This document shows positions 50,601-61,063 of a stretch of 64,000 nt of DNA, piece after piece. The position numbers and the translations under genes are program-made. Within the stretch, counting starts at the first letter, position 1; each line of letters begins with the position of its first letter. Below the pieces are notes generated by a model. That model searched no databases, was not told the DNA's origin, and saw only the letters and a program-made list of their open reading frames with translations. Origin of the DNA: Ceriagrion tenellum (Eukaryota; Arthropoda; Insecta; Odonata; Coenagrionidae); NCBI GenBank assembly GCA_963169105.1, contig OY720641.1:76707496-76771495 (forward strand). The letters are read 5' to 3'.

Positions 50601-53600
50601 TGATGCAAGGCATCTTTCAGTAAGCGACGATGTCCAGGAAGATTATGTGAGATATCCTTCGGTGAGAAGTGAAAAGGAATTGGAGGACTATGAAAGACGC
50701 CCTTCATCAATTAGTGAACAACATTTGGATGAAGGAAAAATATATTCTCCAGAGATAAGCAAGCAAGAGATGGATGAAGAAAAAAGACATCCTTCAACAT
50801 TTAGTGAACTGAGCTTGGAGGAAGACATAATACCTTCCCGTACCTTGAGTGAACTAGAACCAAAAGAGACACCAGAGTTTGATTACTTATCAAAAATCTA
50901 TGCCTTGGAAAACCAACATGAAGAATTACTTCGAATGATCTCTGATTTAGAATCAGAACGTGACAACTTAAGGAATGAATTACTAAGCTGCAATGAAGCA
51001 CCTAAGGACACTCAAGAAGAGGATGCAGAAAAGTATAAAAAACCATATGGGGACTCTGGGCAAGGGGAGGAAAACATGATTGAGAATTTTCTTACTCTCA
51101 AGGAAAATGATTCAAAATTTTTGAAAGGACACCTTTCCAAACTACAGTTATTGTTGGATGCTATTGCATGCATTGGTAAAGATAGAGAAAGGTTGAAAGA
51201 GTCAAATAAGAAATGCGAATGCATGGCACAGGAAATTATTTCATTGAAACATAGGATTTGTGAATTAGAGGGAGACCTGGAAGATGCAGAAGAAGACATA
51301 GAAGATTTGGAACAGCAGCTTCGAGAAGCAAATTGCGCACAACAGCGACTGAAAGATCAAATTGCTGAATGTGAAAGGAAGGCAATGGAAGAGCAGTTTA
51401 GGTTAAAGTGCATGGAGCAAGGACAGGGAGATGCCGTGAAAAAGTAAGCAAAATTCTTTGGAAAATTCTCCCTTGACACTTGGTGCCAGAGCCTTGTGAT
51501 GATTCCCTTTCCACAAGCACCAATTCTTTCAATTTCTCTGTATGGAATTGTCTGATGAGGAAATCATACAAGATCTTCTTAATTCACTTTGGAACCCAAG
51601 TTGTAAGGAAGTAGAACCTTTTCCCAGGTCAGTGAGGTAATATTCGTCACAGTGACAGCCTCCCACGCGACATGGGTCCACTTTTAGATATTTGTTTACG
51701 CAGTCGATTGACTTTAAGCTATTTGCACCATACTCCCACTCTATGTAGCAAGAAGTCTACTCCTTAGTTTTGCTGGGTTTTAACAAGTTTTTCATTGAAC
51801 TCAACTGCAAGTAAAAATGCAGTCATTATTTTGAAGGATTCTCCAAACAGCTGGGGTAAAAGTAACATTTAGAGTTCTGTTAACAATAAATAAATGCTCA
51901 TAAAAACATGAGGAGAGTACTTCTGAGCATTCAGCAACAAGTTTTGTGTAGTACATATTTCCAATTGGTAAACAAATTGTCGCAAGTCAACACTTGCCAT
52001 TTGTGGGAGAGAAGGGTCCTTGGGTCCACATTATGACTTAGGGGACTTTTGAACAAGAAAATTTATGAAACTAAAATAAGTAACACTCTGTCACTGAGAG
52101 GAAGTCTCAAGATAGCCTCCACCTGCAAGATGAAGAAAGAGTCCAGCATCAGGTATGGCCAGGGTCTATAATGACACCTTTTATCCTTTATAAATCTCCC
52201 TTAACAACAGAGGTATGTAAACATGGGGCTTGCTCTTTTGTATTAAAACTTATGCTGTCTATAAACAGCATCCATTCACATAGGAAGAAAAATCTAAAAC
52301 ATGATGATAGCATTTGTAGCATAAGGATTAAATACTTTGAAGTTCAGTTTTCAAACCTTGCATTGAAAATTGTAAACAATTACATCTTAACAAGAGAATT
52401 TAATCTCAAAAAAAATATCTAGGATGAATGAACTATAAATGTCTGATTGCACTAATCAAAACACCACCTCAAGCTCTGCTAAAATTGTTTCATTAAAAAA
52501 TTGAAAATGTCACTTTGAAATGCCATACTGATTTAATTAAAAATCAAGTTACATAAAATAAGAGAGGGAGAGCAAAGTGGCATTGTCATTTATACACAAC
52601 TTACAAGCTGAGTTTAAATTTTGATTTTTATGAGATATCATTTTATTGCAGAGAAAGAGATAAAATGGCTGCAGAAATGAAAATGTTAGAAGATGAATTA
52701 GCAAGGATGAAAATGAAAGAAGAGGCAGAGAAAAACAAATGGAAGAAAGCCTTAAAAGAACTGGAAAATACAGTGAAAGATCAAGAAAGTGAAAAGCACA
52801 GAATGTCGATTACATTGCAAAAAATGATGGACGATGAACTTATCACACTGGAAAGGGTAAGTTAACCACTGGAAAAACTTATTTAGAATCACTCCGCTTC
52901 AGGCCCGGTCCCAGGTGTAAGCGAACTACGTGGCCACGTAGGGTGCCGGGCCAGGCCTAGGCCCCGACAAGGCCTCGAAGTATATAGACCCAAAGGGCAC
53001 CTGAAATTTTTCAACAAAGACAAAAGGAAGAAAACAAATATGAGTTGAATAGCATTTATAATTAATCGCACAACTCAATATGGCCGAAATATCACACGTA
53101 CCTACCTAATAACGCAATGGCACAAGCTTAAATCATTAATTAAATCTCCAAGTGCATGAAATGCTGACTGCGTCATTTAGCCTAGAGGCGCTGCATTGCC
53201 AACTGCAAACTTCAGTCTACAGTCCGCCTGGAGGCAATTGGGGGGAGAGGGCCTTCTTTTTTGTTCTCCTAGGGGGTTCTTTGCCCCTTCCACCACCTTT
53301 AAGAGCCTTTTAAGGAGGCCTCCATGGAGCTCCTTGCAAGTGGGGGCGTGGGTCTCTGAGCCTCTACCCCTCCGCGTTCGAGTGCCTCTGGTCATTCCAC
53401 TCCTTTTTATGTTTTTGCTCCTGTTCAATGGTGCACAGCACTTGTATCTATTTCTTGTGCTGTCTGACAAGAATAGTGCACATTGCAAATGTCTCACGTT
53501 TGTATGCATGATGTGCGAAAATAAGAGATGGGTCTAGTTTTCATTCCCAAATCAACGAAAATATACCGCATATTTTGGCACTCCCTCTCGCTTGCATTCT

Positions 53601-56600
53601 TTTTTTTTACTCATATACGAGAATTTGGGGTGCGTGCACGAATACTGGTTTGACAGCACCCGATATTAGTCACACTGAGCAAATGACATTAATGGTGAGA
53701 TTTGTAAAATTTATGGAGAATGAGGAAGTGTTAATTAAAGAACACTTTTTAGGTTTAGTTCCTATAATAGATTCTACAAGTGAAGGCCTTACAGAAGTTT
53801 TACTCAATGAGTTATCCCAACGAAACATTTCTTTAAGGAACATGAGAGGACAAGGATATGATAATGGTTCCAACATGCAAGGAAAACATGTTGGAGTTCA
53901 GAAAAGAATACTGGACTCTAATTACAGTGCCTTTTTTGTGCCATGTTAAATCATTCGCTAAATTTAGTAGATAACGATGCCGCTCAGCCTTGTCCTGCAG
54001 TAGACGAATGTTTCAGTATTATTGGAGAAATATTTAACTTCTTTGCAATTTCTACTCATTGGTGGAGTACTTTGGTGAGGCACACACCGACACTTATGGA
54101 GAAACCTCTCAGCAATACTCGATGGGAGAATTGGATTGCGGCCTTATTGCCTTTACGGTACAATATTGGGGAAATATGCAATGCCATTTATGAAGCCTCT
54201 CAAGATAAAAAAAACTAGATGCATTTTGCAGGAACACTGCTTTGGGACTCACAAAAAAACTGCTAAGTTTTAAGTTCCTGTGCAGTTTGGTAACTTGGCA
54301 TGAGATTCTATTCAAAATAAACATGGTGAGTAAGGCTTTGCAAAAAGTCACTTCTGACGTAAAACTCTCGATGGATCTTATTAAAAGTGTGCAATTTTTT
54401 TTGGAAAGTATGAGATCTGATGAAGGTTTTAATAATGAAATCGCTGTTGCAAAAGAACTTGCAGGAGAAATCAGTGTTGCTGCGGAGTTCGAAAAAGAAA
54501 TCTAAGTCCGTCAATGCAATGAGCAACGATTAATAAAAAGGCAATTTTTCTACAACAGTAAAGATGAACCTGTACAAAATGTGAGAATATCATTTAAAGT
54601 GAATTTCTTCTACGTTGTGCTCAAAGCTTCAATAACCTCCCTCAAGGAAAGATTTGAGTTAATGGAGAATCTAGGTCAAAATTTCAGGTTCCTATATGAC
54701 ATCAGAAATCTGCTGACGTGGGACAAAAAGGAGTTGAACTGTGTGACGAACTGGAAATTTTTGCTCCAATGCTACCCTCTGGTAGCTCTCCTGCCCAAGC
54801 ATTATCATATCTTACCTATGGACACATTTCCTAACATTTTTGTTGCATTAAGAATACACCTCAGGAACAGGACATAAGGAATACAAGTGGCAAAGGAAGT
54901 TTTTCAAAGTTAAAACTGATTAAAACTTATATGAGGTCAACTTCATCCCAAGAGCGTTTGAGTGGTTTGGCAACAATGGCCATTGAGAATGATTTACTAG
55001 ATGAAATGGACACAGATTTAAAATATAAAAGAATTTGCGAGTATGAAGGCCAGAAAAATCTCTTTTAAATAATTTATGTTGCTTACCTTTGTACTAAATT
55101 GACCTGTGAATGAATTCTTTTTTTTATTTTCAGTGACTTTTGGCAATTTTTTATTTTACGTATTCGTGTAATTTTAAATCGATTCATTTATTCATGAAGT
55201 CTTCTCTAGCTCGCCACCGAGTTAGTAATTGAAATGCAGCCAAAGTTTCGGTACGTGACTCGTTACCCATCATCATGGCTAATAAATGGTTCACTTTGAG
55301 GTAGATTTCTCCGGTTTCTGGATGGAAACCCAAGAAATCTACCTTCATAGCATTCACCGGGAAAGCCTGAAATCTTTCAAATAGTTCATTTATTTTCCCA
55401 AGTTCTTACATTTAGCAGGAATAGAAAATTTTACTAACATCTTCAATGTAAGGAACATTATCAGCTAAATTGAACTGATTTGAATAAAAAAATATTTTTT
55501 CAATCACGAGCTAGTTACTTATTGCTGCTGTGAATAATAAATCTCATAACCCCTTATAAAACCAGGGAAAAAAAATTAATAGTTCCATGAAAATAAGATA
55601 ATATCTTTGACCGTCTTGAAAGTAATAATATTTTTACCAGATATGAAATGAGCTATACGCTGATGCAAAGGCCGTAGCAAAAAGGTCTCAATGAAGTAAA
55701 TATCATTTAAGTTCTTTTAAAAAGTAGCGAGTATTAAGACTTGAGAACTTCTTTCACTTTTCGTCAAGTCAGCCGTCGGCTCTACCATCAGATGATGTAA
55801 CTGTAAGGGGCAAAAATACTCCTTACTCACCATGTTTATTTTGAATAGAATCTCATGCCAAGTTACCAAACTGCACAGGAACTTGAAACTTAGCAGTTTT
55901 TTGTGAGTCCCAAAGCAGTGTTCCTGCACAATGCATCTAGTTTTTTTTATCTTGAGAGGCTTCATAAAGGGCGAGGCGAGAGAGCGGCGGCACATCAATT
56001 CTTGCTGTTGAGGGGATGGAACAGACTTATAACAGTACAATGGACTTAAATCGCCAATGGCCGCTCGCATGTTTTGTTCACATGGCGGACGAGATGGCTC
56101 TAAAAAAAACATTGTTTGTTTAGACACACCACACCAGCGGTTTCTTCTTAAATTTCTATTCGTGAAGCTTTTATTTTATTTTTTTCCTTGAAGAAAAACT
56201 CCATAATTCCCCCCACCCCCCTTTGGTGGATATTTCTGGGGGGGGTGGGGGGGGGGGGGGAGGGGGCACCGAAATTACAGTTCGCTTACACATGAAAAAA
56301 AGGCTCGGACCGGTCCCGTACCCTTTCATACAGATAAAGGAGCACAGAGAGCCAATCTCATGCTCGGTTTAGGCATAATCTGTGGCATCATATTGGCATC
56401 GAAAGTGAGCCGGTTGTGATGCTTACGAATGCTAGGAAAATCAGGGGCAAGACCGTTGAGCTAGTGCACAGACCAGTCAGGGACGATTGCTCACTGCAAC
56501 AAAATGATCGATCTACTGTGCCTGGAAAATGAAGAAAGGCTCCAATATGCCAAGGAAATTTAAAGACAATGGAGAAAACAGTTGCCTGTGATTTTTACAG

Positions 56601-59600
56601 AACTTAAGGTCATGAGCTTGAACAATTAACTTCCACCTACTATGCATTCCATTAAGTGACTTCCCCATGCCTTCTTTCCAATCCTTGGTGATAGACATTA
56701 GAAACATTAAAAACTATGTATTGTTGCAGATATTTCTGTCAGAAATTAGGATGACTATGAACAGTGGGGTCCGGAAGCAATGCAACCCGAATTGATGCCA
56801 ACATGATATTATGAAATGTACTTTGCCTCCACTGTGAGGATAGGAGATAAGCACTCCACACTCTGGCATTGAGGTGTTAGAATGAGTATGACAATGATAT
56901 ACAATGACCTTAAAATTGGCCGTGAACAACAGAGGGTCTAAAACTAATACTTCAATGCATTAAGACATAGATTAAGTTCTCATGCCATAAGTGGCAGTTA
57001 GGCAAGGATTTTGTGGGAAATACATACAACAAAGGTGGAGAGAAGTCAAGCATTGTAATTGACTTTCTCTTCAATAAAGCAGTAGGGAATCCGTGGTTAA
57101 ATGTCCCCTCCGATGAATGGAGTACTACTCATGATGAGTACTCATAAAAGGGATGAAGTTATCACAGAAAAATCCTCCACCACTGCCAGGATTTTAACCT
57201 CTGGATGGGAAATGATGGGTCAAGTTACCACACCAATCAAATCCCAATTTTGAACAGTCCTCACAAACTATTTAACATACAAGCAGCCTTTATAAACATA
57301 TCCGAGTAATCAATTTTTAAACCAATCACACTATTGTTCTCCACAACTTAGCACTTCCATGCCACCTGATGATATCCTAAATATCCTCAGTCTTCTTTCA
57401 TGCTTCAAAACATTCCCCTTCATTGCCTTTTAGTAATTCCTTTAACACTATGAGGGTCTTTGAATTTACATGGACAACTCTCAATTTCCCCAACATATTA
57501 AACTATACTCTCAATTAAGCAGTTTTTATCATTCTCAGAATCTTAAGCCTTAAAGTCCAACATTTCTTTACAAAATTCTTATCCATAAAATGATTTATGT
57601 CCACTCATGTGAGTCTTCATAAAATTTATTAAACTCCCTAAAAAGAAAACTCAGGCCCATCGTAGGTATGTTTAATTGAAAATAATTTCTTCCATAATTC
57701 CCAACCTTTTGAGTAAAACACTACCCATACATGAATTACTTCAAAAACTTCAATTTGCCCAATTTCATGATGGCACTAAAAATTTTGACAAAACCAGGAT
57801 GAGCCATAGTGTTATCTTTCCAGAGTCACATGCACACTGAACGCCTTGTTCAATCAAAGCCCTCAAAAATACACAGGGAATAATGATGCCTAGGTTGCTT
57901 CACTGGCTAGTGACAAACCCTAGCTTTTACTCTGTCTATCCCAAGCCCCTTTCCACATAAGTAACTGATAAAAGCAAGCATGGTGGAGCCTCGTTCTCTA
58001 GATTCACCTTGTGGGCTGTTATAAGCTGACAACAGTCTCACCAGCATCCCATTGGCTGACTTCAGGTCATTTAATGCTGCATTGATTGTAGTTGGTCTGA
58101 TATAGACCACATGGTAGAGTTGCTACTCTCTGATTGATCAGTAGTCAACATACTCATTCCTTTGAGCAATGGAGTGAACATCCATTCTCCTTACATGAAA
58201 ACAAGTACACAATTTTATTGAAATATTATCACAATTCCTACTTTCCATCATTTAAGTGATTTCATGCACACAGCCAACTTATTATCAAAATCAATTCCCC
58301 ATTCCAATAAAATACTTATGGTGCTTTTAATTATATTTATAATTACATATTTCAATTTGTGTGCAACAATTAAAAAGATCCCCGCTGAGATTCATGCATG
58401 AATTAACATTATAATTCTCTACTTTTCACCATTAATCATGGGTTTGCCGAACTTTTCCCAGATTGTTTGATAGGTTCACCAGATTTTCTAAATATGAACC
58501 TTCCACTTCCACCTTTGGTAGCCATAATGATCAAACTTTTATTTAACCTTTTCAGGGCCGTCGATGTTTTGGTGGGTGCACTGAGAAGTGTCATATGTAT
58601 TTTGAGAATTCTGTGTATCTTTATTTTTCAAAATCACTATTTTTGTATCTATAACTATATTTCATGATATCTCCTGTTTTCGAAAGTGGATAGTCCCTTC
58701 TTAATGAGTATGTTTAAAAATTTACAGTCATTTGTAATACAACACAATCATTCTTGCTATAACTGTAGTTTACCATTAAACGATTCATTGTCATTGGCAC
58801 TTCAAGCACACACTTCAAATGACGATATATCATTGCGTGGCACTCCAAGGGTGAAAAGAGAAAATCATGATAACATATCAGGAAAGTCATTACTTACAAA
58901 GATGAGCATTTTTAATATCCTTGAGTTTTCAACTCGTGTAAGAAAATGAAAAAAAATGTTCGCACCTTTAAGAATACCAAAAGTATTACACAATCATCAT
59001 ATATTCAACCTATTACAGTTAATATCATACCATTTTTATCAATAGGAAGCTGAGCGCCAGGAGTTGTGTGATCTGAGAAGAACATCAGTACAGAAAGAAG
59101 CTATGATCGAGAAATTCAAAGAAGAGATGGAAACTGCAAAATCTTCATATGAAACCGATCTGAGTCATATGAGAGGAAGTGTGTCCAGCAAAGATGAGGA
59201 TTTAGAAAGGCTGATCACAGAGATAGAGAAATTAAAGGAAGTTGTGAAATCTCTTGAAGAAAAGAGGTATAAACTTGAGCAACTTGTCAGCCACCAGAAC
59301 AGAGAAATGGAGATTATGAGACAACAATTGGAGACAAAATCAAAAATTGAACAAGGAAACCTGGAACTTGCAATTGAAGATATGATAATTAACTATCAAG
59401 AGGGCAATAAAGCCAGCTATACTTTAAAAGCATCTGCATCAGAGTTTGATAATACTGCTAAACCACCTTCAGGTGCTGGAGACAAAATGCTGTCAATTCC
59501 AGTATGCTTGGATGCATGTGCTGAAAAGGGACTCATGAACAAGAAAATTTATGAGACTAAAATATGTAACCAGGAACTTATTTCAAGCTTAAAGTGTCTG

Positions 59601-59684
59601 ACCAACAGTGACAGTATTCAAGAGATGAAACTGGAAATTTGGGAGAGTGACAATATTATCCTACCAAAATGTAAACGTGTATAA
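44453..59684 (+). CDS. Unrecognised acidic repeat and coiled-coil protein (six-exon model)
   Basis: Exon model: 44453-44629, 46939-47070, 49114-49149 (uncertain), 49249-51443, 52652-52856, 59046-59684. All other junctions are GT-AG with matching phases (0, 0, 0, 2, 0), and the reading frame stays open throughout, giving about 1,130 residues. Layout: a short N-terminal region; about 500 residues of a degenerate repeat of roughly 16 residues built on a PS dipeptide followed by acidic residues; then long heptad-type coiled coil over exons 4 to 6. No enzyme motif, signal peptide or membrane segment is apparent, apart from a small Ala/Leu-rich patch in exon 2. I do not recognise the family. A cytoskeletal or scaffold role would be a guess from composition. 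The last intron has been expanded by a hAT-like element. Upstream exons cannot be excluded. Confidence 0.75.
44893..45169. repeat. Local direct duplication in intron 1
   Basis: 44893-45025 and 45043-45169 share TCTTCA.GGTTT, CCCAG.AA.TGAACCATCAGT, AACAAAG, CCCCTCCA.TTG.ACTGCACTCTCATCAATAG and GTATACATTGT-like ends. Confidence 0.75.
45404..45455 (+). ncRNA. Degenerate hammerhead-like motif in intron 1
   Basis: GUUAC, CUGAUGA (45412-45418), U, stem II UCA/UGA with a basal A.C mismatch, GAA, then UCACGGGUC where a palindrome such as ACCGGU plus C is expected, GUAAAG. GUUAC/GUAA can close stem I over four pairs. The flank AATAAATC..TTTAGTGG is related to the other plus-strand motifs. Confidence 0.35.
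46155..46210 (-). ncRNA. Hammerhead-like motif, left arm of foldback
   Basis: Minus strand: UUGUAC, CUGAUGA (46202-46196), U, stem II GACUG/CAGUU with a seven-base loop, GAA, palindromic ACACGUGU as stem III, A at 46166, then GUACGA. UUGUAC/GUACGA forms a six-pair stem I (one G.U). The best hammerhead candidate in the window. Confidence 0.55.
46231..46280 (+). ncRNA. Hammerhead-like motif, right arm of foldback
   Basis: CUUGUAC, CUGAUGA (46239-46245), U, stem II GACUG/CAGUU with a five-base loop, GAA, stem III ACAC/AUGU (one mismatch), A at 46273, then GUAUGAG. CUUGUAC/GUAUGAG still pairs at all seven positions, two as G.U, so the C-to-U difference from the left arm keeps pairing. Confidence 0.5.
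46939..47070 (+). CDS. Coiled-coil gene, exon 2
   Basis: 44 codons between a CACTGTAG acceptor and an ACAG/GTAATA donor, phase 0 at both ends. The product has an Ala/Leu-rich patch (LPSALALAGALLAKK) followed by a charged helix. A clean splice pair around an open frame with protein-like composition makes it credible. Confidence 0.6.
47590..47945 (-). mobile_element. Second copy of the same non-LTR 3' end, in intron 2
   Basis: Shares with 21740-22120 the blocks CATGGGC(A/G)TG, GGTGTTAG.ACACCAGCC, GTGTATTATGGGAG, TTCAGTGGA.CTCA, CTCTGAAACAC and TCTCTAG..GCTCCCA.CCTAATCC, in the same order and orientation. It is a 5'-truncated LINE insertion antisense to the host coiled-coil gene. Confidence 0.75.
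49114..49200 (+). CDS. Coiled-coil gene, exon 3 or alternative terminal exon
   Basis: After the acceptor TGTGACAG at 49113 the phase-0 frame reads VTLVGHAHLMQEVENLSSLV and on to a TAG at 49198-49200. To join exon 4 the exon must end early, at the weak donor GAG/GTAGAG (49149/49150). If the frame is read through to the stop, exons 1-3 alone would code for a separate protein of about 131 residues. Exon 2 could also splice straight to exon 4, since both junctions are phase 0. Confidence 0.4.
   Translation: MTLVGHAHLMQEVENLSSLVRKNIHLKA
49249..51443 (+). CDS. Coiled-coil gene, exon 4 (large acidic repeat exon)
   Basis: A single exon of 2,195 bp, by far the longest open frame in the window. It starts at the ATTTAAG acceptor and ends at AAAAA/GTAAGC in phase 2. 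The first two thirds is a tandem array of roughly 15-17 residue units of the type KKPSFVKEEEIEEIP. It later changes to a related RHPSxxSEKELEDD form (about 50440-50830). The last third (from about 50870) is coiled coil, with heptads in the LESERDNLRNEL and ELEGDLEDAEEDIEDLEQQL stretches. The repeat array includes an exact 89-residue tandem duplication. Long Leu/Ser-rich open frames on the opposite strand are shadows of this array. Confidence 0.9.
52652..52856 (+). CDS. Coiled-coil gene, exon 5
   Basis: Acceptor TTTTATTGCAG at 52651, donor GAAAGG/GTAAGT at 52857. The first base completes a Lys codon begun in exon 4. Product: a Lys/Glu-rich helix (ERDKMAAEMKMLEDELARM and onward) continuing the coiled coil without an in-frame stop. 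Confidence 0.85.
53640..55068 (+). pseudogene. hAT transposase, zinc finger MYM-type protein 1-like, broken
   Basis: Three consecutive open stretches in different frames match the order of a ZMYM1-type hAT transposase: 53640-53949 (TAPDISHTEQMTLMVRFVKF and a GYDNGSNMQGKHVGVQ motif), 53943-54218 (WWSTLVR...LSNTRWENW), and 54242-54505 (KLLSFKFLCSLVTWHEILFK). A dimerisation-type tail at about 54880-55068 contains LKLIKTYMRSTSSQERLSGL and ends at a stop. The N-terminal zinc finger part is missing, and frameshifts and stops separate the pieces, so it cannot code for an intact transposase. Confidence 0.7.
55225..55285 (-). ncRNA. Degenerate hammerhead-like motif inside the hAT element
   Basis: On the minus strand: UAGCC, then AUGAUGA (C3 replaced by A), a stem II with GGUA/UACC arms, GAA, then ACUU, U, GGCUG. 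UAGCC and GGCUG can pair over five positions as stem I. The flank AACTCGGTGG...GAGAAGACTTCATG resembles the flank of the motif at 6.55 kb (CCCGGTGG...GAGAAGACTTCATC), so both belong to one repeat family. Confidence 0.4.
55301..55342. repeat. Short hairpin
   Basis: GTAGATTTCT..GGTTTC and GAAACC..AGAAATCTAC form a 10-bp stem, a 2x2 internal loop and a 6-bp stem with a 6-base loop. It lies next to the hammerhead-like motif inside the hAT element. Confidence 0.55.
55820..55970 (-). repeat. Inverted copy of an internal piece of the hAT transposase
   Basis: The stretch from CTTACTCACCATG to TTCATAAAGG is the reverse complement of 54193-54336, nearly base for base over about 145 bp. It includes the sequence coding for SFKFLCSLVTWHEIL. 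Its minus-strand frame is embedded in a 136-codon open frame. This shows an internal rearrangement or insertion of a second, oppositely oriented copy fragment. Confidence 0.75.
56209..56266. repeat. Paired C-tract and G-tract
   Basis: C-runs (CCCCCCACCCCCC) followed after about 16 bases by G-runs (eight G, T, thirteen G, A, five G). They can fold as a C/G hairpin, or the G-runs can form a quadruplex. Located just inside the right end of the hAT element. Confidence 0.6.
58545..58860. mobile_element. Possible MITE (uncertain)
   Basis: Starts TTTAACCTTTTCAGGGCCGT and ends near GGCACTCCAAGGGTGAAAAG, which have weak inverted similarity (CTTTTCA...). Moderate GC compared with flanks. No clear target duplication. 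Confidence 0.25.
59046..59684 (+). CDS. Coiled-coil gene, exon 6 (last coding exon)
   Basis: Begins after the ATCAATAG acceptor in phase 0 with EAERQELCDLRRTS and runs 212 codons to a TAA at 59684. The first about 110 residues continue the coiled coil (heptads over LERLITEIEKLKEVVKSLEE and on to KYKLEQL-type repeats); the rest is a less regular tail with several cysteines. The exon is 6.2 kb from exon 5 because of a transposon-filled intron. Confidence 0.85.
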   Translation, partial: EAERQELCDLRRTSVQKEAMIEKFKEEMETAKSSYETDLSHMRGSVSSKDEDLERLITEIEKLKEVVKSLEEKRYKLEQLVSHQNREMEIMRQQLETKSKIEQGNLELAIEDMIINYQEGNKASYTLKASASEFDNTAKPPSGAGDKMLSIPVCLDACAEKGLMNKKIYETKICNQELISSLKCLTNSDSIQEMKLEIWESDNIILPKCKRV

Positions 59685-59810
59685 TTCAAGCAGAGGAACA
59701 GTCAAAGAAAGGATTCACTATTGTTAAATTTTGTCCGGCAAACCTCATTGAAAATGTATTCAAGGTAATGATTCTACATTAATGAGAAGAAAATCATATA
59801 CACACTTTGC

Positions 59811-59816
59811 ATTAAA
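59811..59816 (+). terminator. Possible poly(A) signal of the coiled-coil gene
   Basis: ATTAAA hexamer about 130 bases after the stop at 59684, the common variant of AATAAA, followed by a T-rich stretch. Weak on its own. Confidence 0.3.
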
Positions 59817-61063
59817 GATTTTATTTCTTTAAAAACTGAAGAATATACAATGATATGGGAATTCCATTTATTTTATTGGCCTCTCTTTGATCCACAACTC
59901 ATTACCACACAAACAGTGCACTTACAGCATGACACAATCAATACCACATTAGGCAGCTACCTTCAGATCTAACTCTTGCTTATTGCAAAAAATATTAGCC
60001 AATTCCATACTTTAGCAATCTGATGACAAATCATAACAATCTCCAACTGCATAGGAGACTTTATACATTGATACTGATACAGAAACATCTCCTTGACAAA
60101 GTTTGATTAACAATACCCACTTTAGTTACTCATTTCTGCTAAGTTTGAATATTTTAGATTGATGGAGGCACAGGGAGTCATACAACTTCCATTACCCACA
60201 TAATATATGCCAAGAAACCATATGCTATCATTTACACCCATCATTATTTACAATAATATCTTCCACACAAATCAAGAAATAAAAGACAAGAGTACCAAAA
60301 AAGGATGGAATCATATTTACTCTTAGAACTACAGCAACACCTACATTAGCTTATTAAACGTAATTCACAAGACAAAATGGCATTGGTCAACGCTTCAGAT
60401 TCATTACAGAGTTAACTTTTAAACAAACTTTTGTGATAATCTAAGTTATTTTATTGATTGGCACACAACTCTGCTCCGGTTGTTATGTAGTGTACTGTCT
60501 TGTGTGCAGGGTTTGAAATGAATGGAGGGCAAGAGTGCAGTTATGTTGCAAAGAGAGCAATGTACTAAAGACAAAGGGAAGCTCCTGTTATAACTTCAGT
60601 TAGCTAAAGAAGCTGTTTCAGTTCTGCTTCGAATCATAAAATAGAGTCATTATGATGACATGATGACAATAGCTAACATATTTAAATTAGCATGGACATT
60701 TTCTTCCACTAAAATCATTCCATCTTGAAAGACATAATTACCAATCCATTAATTTGCTACAAGGGAATATGGATAAATACTCAACATGCAAAGCTAACTG
60801 AATGCATGGAAGAGAATTACAACCTTCCATTGAGACCTTTTTTAAATTAAGAAACCAATAAAAAGCACTATCTTCTATCTTCCAATACACTAGTCATTAG
60901 GTAGGTGCAATTGATGGTACTCCTACACACCATGGAGCGTGTTGATGATTGGATACAACATATGCTGTGTGGTCGGTTAATTTACATATTCATGTGAAGC
61001 TACTGACTACTAAAGGAATTTTTACAAATCAGCATTTTAAACACTCAATTAAAAATATAAAAA

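Larger units (their letters stand above)
52900..56313 (+). mobile_element. hAT-like DNA transposon (ZMYM1-type transposase), defective
   Basis: The left end begins CAGGCCCGGTCCCAGGTG and is followed by TGTAAGCGAAC. The right end, read on the minus strand, begins CCGGTCCGAGCC and also leads into TGTAAGCGAAC. These make imperfect terminal inverted repeats about 3.4 kb apart. Between them lies a broken transposase on the plus strand. I could not find a convincing 8-bp target duplication, so the exact ends are approximate. The element lies inside the last intron of the coiled-coil gene, in the same orientation. Confidence 0.65.
52857..59045 (+). other. Intron 5 of the coiled-coil gene
   Basis: 6.2 kb, roughly half of it a hAT-like element (52900-56313). 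The rest (56314-59045) has a possible MITE near 58545-58860 and no recognised gene. A 67-codon open frame on the minus strand (58110-57907) has protein-like composition but no recognisable family. Confidence 0.6.

Noticed and set aside
51551..51570. CTGATGA followed by GAAATC as another hammerhead
   Set aside because: No room for stem II between the core and GAAA.
57907..58110. 67-codon minus-strand frame in intron 5
   Set aside because: Protein-like in composition but no family, no flanking splice sites I trust.
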